Made by a program: the position numbers and the translations under genes
Shown here: one piece after another, positions 57,817 through 64,000 of the stretch
How the letters are laid out: each line of letters begins with the position of its first letter
Numbering within the stretch: the first letter of the stretch is position 1
The notes under the pieces: generated by a model
Database searches by the model: none
Seen by the model: only the letters and a program-made list of their open reading frames with translations
Told to the model about the DNA's origin: nothing
Assembly (NCBI RefSeq): GCF_964340395.1
Contig: NC_135549.1
Span: forward strand, 6,323,501-6,387,500
DNA: 64,000 nucleotides
DNA from: Glandiceps talaboti
Taxonomy: Eukaryota > Hemichordata > Enteropneusta > Spengelidae
Direction: 5' to 3'

Positions 57817-60800
57817 TTAATATATAGTTAAACTCTAAAAACAGCTTGATCATTGAATATTCCTTTCAGGAACTAATCCAAGCTGATTTTGTATTCTGCA
57901 AGTATTGGAATCTCCCTTGATAATCCGTATTGGCACATTCCCAAGTTTTGGCATACATAGAAAAGCTTCTGTGGAAATAATGAACAGAATTTAAAAGTTT
58001 GTTTGTAACCAGGTTGTAGAAAGGTCACTTATAAGAAGGATTGTTTTATTAGTTACTTGTGTCAAATGACATTTTTATTTGGCAGCTGTCAACATTAGTC
58101 TGTCATAGTCTAAGACATTATTGGCATGGTATTGTGTGCATGACTGCTTCATTTTCTTTCTGTCATGTATTTTAATATGACCGTCACTCCTCACACAGCT
58201 CTGCCTCTTGTTATGCATTAAAAGTTCTGTGATGTTTGACCGATGAGTTATAGCAGACCTTGACATGAGATATTGTATCCTTGATCATTTGGTAATCAGT
58301 GTGCAGCAGGTGGAAGTGTCAGGTCCAAATGGGAAGTCTGTGTTCACAGTTACCTTATCTATGAACAAAAGAACCAGGAAGTGGGAGCTACTTAGTACTT
58401 GTCCTGAAAGCTGCAATGACCCTTGACCTATTGATTAGTTATACCTAGCCTTTTGACAATTCATTGTTCTTAATTATCCCTTAACAACCCATTTCAACAA
58501 CTCTCTAAGCTTTTATAAAAGCATTGATTTCATGGTAATCTCTTTTTTTGGAGTGGTTGGGGTGAAGATTACACATACTACATACTATGGTCAGTTTATT
58601 GTAGGTTGTACTCACAGCAGTTTCAATTAGCAACAAGGGTCAAATAGCCACATCTTATTATTTGCTCAAAAAAACCCCAAAGCATATCAGTAGATGTAAA
58701 TAAATCAATAAAGTGGGTCTTGTAAGCAGGAGCTCAGTAACAAGTAATACAATTCCTAATCAATCAGTAATCCGTGACATTTTGAATAACAATTCTCTGA
58801 CAAAGGCATACGCATGACAATTGCTGATTGTGGCCTGAGATGTAGCGAAAAAACTTTCAAAACTTTTTGATATACTTTTTGGGTCTTATAAACAGATGTC
58901 ACATCATACAAAAAAGTATACCTGGGGAGTCTGCAGAGATCACAAGACATTATTTATGTGATTTCTTCGCAAACACTAATTTATTACAGTCCTCCTAAAT
59001 TTAGAGCAACACGGAAGCAGTTGAAGTGTAAATATTTTTAACTAAAGATTTGCAAGCCATACTTCCTGGATTATTGATTAGGTGGTGTAACAATCGATTT
59101 GCTTAGACTCTTCATTGTGTTGGTGCTAAATTCAGTAGTCCATGGTTCTAGAACAATGTACAGAATGTGACATCTATGATACTGATAGCCAATCTGGGAC
59201 ATCTAAATACACATTGTTTCTAGAACTTCAGAATGTACCAGGCCTCTGTGCAGTTGACTGCTTTTGTAGATAAGTTCATAACTGTACAAGTTCCTGGAGC
59301 TAAAATTAGCACAAATAAATATATACAATCAAACCTGTGCCGAGTTTTATGGGGCCCGGGTTTATCATTCATATCATTCATGTCATTGTAATGTGGTAAA
59401 CACTCAACATGTATTGTTAATGAGTGATTATATTGTAAAAGTACATAACAAAATTTCCAGGATACTGCATACATGTACCTACCTGCAATTTTATACATAC
59501 TGTGATGTACATTACTGTGAAATACAATCATACATAGAATGAGGTACATCATCCTACATATGTCAGAAATAGAATTTTTGGCAGGATGTATCGTATTATT
59601 TCCGATAAAAAAGGCGTGTGTTCAAAATATAGTTCTGAGAAAAAATAGTAATGAAACAATATCCTGGAATCCATGTGGGTTGGATTTTTTTTATACATTT
59701 TTCTGTGATTAGAAAGAAAAATGTAAAAATCCAATCTGCATTGAGTCCAGGCTAATGAAACAACTAAGATAGATTGATCATATTGGAGAAGCTGTGCCCT
59801 CCAACTTTCTGAAGTTTGCAAACAAACTGAAGTGATAACAATAATGTTAGTACTAGGGAGTCTAGAGTACAGCTTGTCCGTTTCATATTGTTGGTAAATT
59901 GTAAGTGTCATGTCAAAAATATTATAAGTCTGTAGTCACAGTAGGACACTGTCCAGGGTGATCTAATTTAGAACTAAAAATAGTGTGTTGGTAATTATGA
60001 ATGGGATGTTATTTTACACAAAAGTACAACCGGGTCAGATGTTAGGTTGATGCCAACGGCTCCGACATAAAAAGGACAGAAATAGACACATAAATGAGAG
60101 AATTTTTTAGGCTTGAGATGGTGATGTCAGTCGTGTGAATGCAGTAAACATCATGAACGTTGGAATTGAAATTCACCACACGCAATTAAACTAAAATAGA
60201 CTGTACTATTTGAAAAGCCAAGGATCAACTTTCTTAACATGGTGTTCTTTGATGATACAGGCTGTCAGAAATAATCAGAGTGAAGTAACAGCTTTCAACA
60301 CTTCCATCATGACACTTTTACCTGTATTGTGTCATGGCAAAACTTGTAGAATGTGATTCCAGCAATTTTCCCATGTTTGTGTTCATTGTAAATTTTGATC
60401 CACAAGTTATGAGTATCACACTATGTGTGTTCCTAATGGGAGCATTATGAGTAATTAGACTCAAGCTTTATGTCATGAATGGCTGTACAATTTACTGTGA
60501 GAGGGCAGAGGGGCCTAACATTAGGACACTATTTCTGTATGAAATGGTAAGATGCCTTATTCAAACATATGCACTACACAAAATATTGTGGAAACTATGT
60601 AATAAGAGACAAACAGACACCAGTTTTCTATACTGTAAATCAAGTGTTATGAGACAATAACAGACTACTAAGAAATAAGTCACATGGATATGTAGAAAGT
60701 GAAAATACAGCTGAGCATTGTTTACAATGGTCTTCCCACACATTCTAGACATGTGTGTGCTATGACAGCTGATGAATCATTGACTTGATTATAATGTTTG

Positions 60801-60920
60801 TTTTGGTAATGAGGACAATTAGCATCTATGTACTAATGAGTGTGAATTAGTAACTGTCATACTCATTCACACTCACAGATGTGACTCTGTGGAATGCTTA
60901 GCAACCACTGTCAGATGTGT

Positions 60921-61345
60921 GTTTAATTGTTAAAAGGATTTAGCAGTTGATTAGTGCAGTCTGCATGTACATTTGTAAGTGGGCTGTTTTGTTCACATTG
61001 GTTTGTGTAGGAATGTCTGGACCACAATGATTTCACTTATGAAACATCCCACCTCTACCCCAACCCATATTTTTAGTTTGACTGCAAATAAACATTAGTG
61101 GTAATGAGAATGAATTAATAATACATTTAAGTGGTCAGATATGGCATATTTAATTGTCAAAGGGTTTAGCATTCATACAGTTTACATGTAACTTGTCAAT
61201 GGACAGTTTTGTTCACATTGGTTTGTGTAGGAATGTCTGAACAGCAATGATTTTACTTTATTTGACCTCAGATCTACCCCAACCCATATTTCAGTTTGAC
61301 TGCAAAAAGACATTAGTGGTGATGAGAATGAATGTAATAATAAAG
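60921..61345. repeat. Tandem duplication, about 225 bp unit
   Basis: Copy 1 (about 60921-61122) and copy 2 (about 61147-61345) share ttaattgt.aaa.gg.tttagca, ttgttcacattggtttgtgt followed by aggaatgtct, ctaccccaacccatattt and gagaatgaat. It is in the DOCK intron. Confidence 0.9.
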
Positions 61346-61560
61346 TTAAATTGCCAGATGCTACTCATGGAAGTGAAATCTTACAACAAGGAACAAAAAT
61401 TGAAGATGACAAAAAGTAACATGCTTTCAGAACTTTGAAATTTCATTTCTAAACAAATTTTTAGTTTTTTTGAAGTTTGAGTTTACATGTATAGCCATAA
61501 CTATGTTTGTTTGTACAAATTACCAAATTTTATACTTATAAGAAGAGATTTCATCTCTTG

Positions 61561-61866
61561 AAAGGGGTATGCCACTCCAGGAAATAAAGGTAATTTCATG
61601 AACTTTGGCTTCTGGATATAATATTTGAATATTCATAACTATTTATATGAAGGCATTAAGCTCTTGTCTTTGGAGTCATGTATATTCAGTGTTCACCCAT
61701 GATGCAATGGTGCTTCACTGAAAGAACAATCAAGGTGAAAGAGAGTTTCTTGGCATACAGGCAACTGAACAAAAATATGTGATGTGAAATCATGAAATGA
61801 CATTCCAGAACCAAAAGTTTATGAAAATACCCGTATTCCCTTGGAGTTACATTTGTACCCTTAAAT
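61561..61866 (-). mobile_element. MITE-like repeat A, complete fold-back copy
   Basis: The left arm 61561-61616 (aaaggggtatgcc...gaactttggcttctgga) is matched by the reverse complement of the right arm 61807-61866 (gggtacaaatgtaac...aaacttttggttctgga). About 190 bases lie between the arms. The right half is homologous to the half copy at 39676-39862. There is no coding capacity. Confidence 0.8.
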
Positions 61867-62999
61867 TAATATCAAAGGGAAAAATTGTCACAGGACCATC
61901 ACTGAACAGGGAAATTCTGAAATAATGATGTGAATTGAAGCCTATTAGATTTGAAATCAAAATGTCTGCCTTACTGTATCTTTATGAACTATGTAGAGTG
62001 TTTTGTTCCTGTAAAACAAGATTATGAACTATAAAATTTTGTTATTTCTGGCAGCTTTCTTATAAAGGAGAAATTCTGGTGTGTTTTGAATATGAATTTA
62101 TGAATTTCAATCCATTACGTCATTTTTCTTTTGATACCTGTTGATATTTTGGTACAACATTTGTACCAAGACCAGATCATAGAAATTAACTTATGTAATG
62201 TTATGTCTTATAATCGTTAAACTTTACAAGTGTGACTGTCTCTCAAGATTTTATTTTATGTTTGTGTGAATGTTTATTGAATTTGATGGCGAAGAGTATC
62301 AGAGTGAGCTAACAACATTATGATCAGATACTGCTGAGGTGCACCAAGAATTTAGCAGTATTAAATGACATGAGAAACTACGCAGTCTAATTAGAATTAA
62401 ATCTGGCTTGTTTAGTCATATCTTTTTACAGACAATAGAGTTATACAGTTTGTTTTAGTGTGTTTTTGAATATTCATGTAATATTAGCTCATTTCATAGA
62501 TTACATGTAGTTTTCATGCAAGATTGCAAAAGTAAGTTAGTTGTTACTGTATCACATAGAACTGGCACACTGCCGATTCTGAGACTGAGCACACACACAC
62601 ACACAGTAAAAAGTATGCAGCAAGTATTCAATGTATTTCCTTTGAGATGGCAGCAAAGTATGTCATTCACATGGCTAATGTCTTCTATATGTGGGAGCTG
62701 ATCTAAAAGACAGGGAACACACATGCCTAAAAAGTACTCTGTATGTTAGTTTAGGAGATATTACTTTCTCCAAAGGTTAGAAGGTGATAGGGCAAAGAGT
62801 TCAAGTTTTACCATCAGAATACGTAGCAATGGTTATGTGGTGGCATGTCAGTGTCCATCACAATTACTCTTATAGAAGTGATCTCTATATATAGAGGAGT
62901 TTGAGACACACTGTCTTGGCTATCAGCAACTGATAAGTTTGAAGATTTTCTTTCAGGAATTTCCATCCAAAGTCATGCAGAGTAATAGGTTCCAGCATT

Positions 63000-63048
63000 A
63001 TTTATTTATTTATTTATTTATTCATTCATTCATTCATTCATTCATTTA
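63000..63048. repeat. ATTT / ATTC tetranucleotide microsatellite
   Basis: A run of attt units that passes directly into attc units, in the DOCK intron. Confidence 0.95.
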
Positions 63049-63543
63049 TATATTACGTATTTCTTTATTTTGGTTAGAATTTTGTATACAAAATGCTGTA
63101 ACACCTTGATCTTGTTGTTTGGGTAACCTACATTTGTATGTTTGAACACACACTCAAATCAGGCAGAACTGTATGTGTTTAGACAAAATGGTACCTGTAA
63201 ACATTACTAAAATGTATCCAATAAGATTTCAGCGCAGACTGGAATTCATGCAGTCATGTCTTCCAATAGAAGAAAATATTTGTTTTTTCCTTCTATTGGG
63301 AGACAGCAAAGGGATGTAAAGAATGTGACATTTTTACATCCATAATTTAGGCAGCAATATTTTATAAAGTAACTTATAGGAACCTAAATATGTAAATCTT
63401 ACATTGAAATAATTTATGACATTATTTGAACATCTATAGCACCATATTAATAAATTTCTATCAGGGAATTTAAAATAGTAATTTAAGTTCAGACATATTT
63501 TTGCTTTGTTGCCAAGGTGTGTTGTATACTTGTACATTATGTA

Positions 63544-63610
<67 letters not shown>

Positions 63611-63637
63611 GGTGGTGGTGGTGGTGGTGGTGGTGGT
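63544..63637. repeat. Compound TTG / GTG trinucleotide microsatellite
   Basis: About 17 ttg units pass directly into about 13 gtg units, in the DOCK intron. Confidence 0.96.
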
Positions 63638-64000
63638 TGTAGTGTTGTTGAAGTTGAACTCGCTACATGAACTTTAAATATGTAAAAAAAGAAAAAAACT
63701 TACAGGGTCTTCAAACATAGTCATAGACTTTCTGTAATCCAAATTTTCAAAGTCAGTGACCATGATAGCTTGGAGTTATGATGTGGTCATGATAAAGATA
63801 CCACAATAAAGTGATCTATCAATTTTATGACAGAATATAACACCATAAAAATACCACATGATGGAAAAGTTATCAGAAGGTCAGCGAAAAGTCAATAAGA
63901 GTTGAGCAGTGTAGAGAACATTTATTTATTCTACAATGAGTAGTATATGTTTTGTACTTTATAATGGCCAGATGTAGCTATAATTTTAAAAGTAGCTAGT

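Larger units (their letters stand above)
55437..64000 (+). other. First intron of the DOCK gene (continues past the window)
   Basis: I looked for the expected second exon (start of the SH3 region) and did not find it, so the intron appears to be at least 8.5 kb. It contains repeat C (57468-57816), a 61 kb tandem duplication, a complete repeat A (61561-61866), an ATTT/ATTC array (63000-63048) and a TTG/GTG array (63544-63637). A short minus-strand open frame at 57181-57432 and others have no family resemblance and are not called. Confidence 0.6.

Overview
This is an intron-rich, AT-rich nuclear DNA window from an animal. All genes are split by GT-AG introns (plus one probable GC-AG intron), intergenic DNA and introns are full of microsatellites and short inverted-repeat elements, and the proteins are typical of bilaterians. 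The mix (expanded-type nicotinic receptor subunit, single pre-duplication IFRD gene, small multi-MAM receptor) suggests a non-vertebrate bilaterian such as a lophotrochozoan or an invertebrate deuterostome. The species cannot be named from the sequence alone.

Layout. (1) Minus strand, 1-3848: 5' part of a nicotinic acetylcholine receptor-type Cys-loop channel subunit (six exons, running off the left edge before M4). (2) Plus strand, 7486-13874: a single-pass membrane protein with three MAM domains (13 exons, 600 aa). (3) Minus strand, 16496-26428: an interferon-related developmental regulator, IFRD1/2-like (11 exons, 428 aa). (4) Plus strand, 30132-44450: a C-terminal-motor kinesin of the kinesin-14 class with an unusual N-terminal part (16 coding exons, 855 aa). 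(5) Minus strand, 47214-54994: zinc finger protein 277 (9 exons, 454 aa). (6) Plus strand, from 55400: the first coding exon of a DOCK3/DOCK4-type guanine nucleotide exchange factor; the rest of the window (55437-64000) appears to be its first intron. Every multi-exon model was assembled by hand and keeps the reading frame across all junctions.

The main context result is conserved gene order. In human, DOCK4, ZNF277 and IFRD1 lie next to each other on 7q31, with DOCK4 and ZNF277 head-to-head and IFRD1 downstream of ZNF277 in the same direction. The same order and orientations are seen here, except that a kinesin-14 gene lies between ZNF277 and IFRD on the opposite strand. The genes have no obvious shared pathway, so the block is probably held by shared regulatory DNA or by chance rather than by function.

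Repeats of note are a ~1.2 kb, 36-bp-unit minisatellite in the last ZNF277 intron, a ~355 bp CT tract in ZNF277 intron 1, a 375 bp terminal-inverted-repeat element and a 179 bp fold-back element in IFRD introns, three dispersed repeat families each with two copies in the window, and several local tandem duplications of 50-230 bp.
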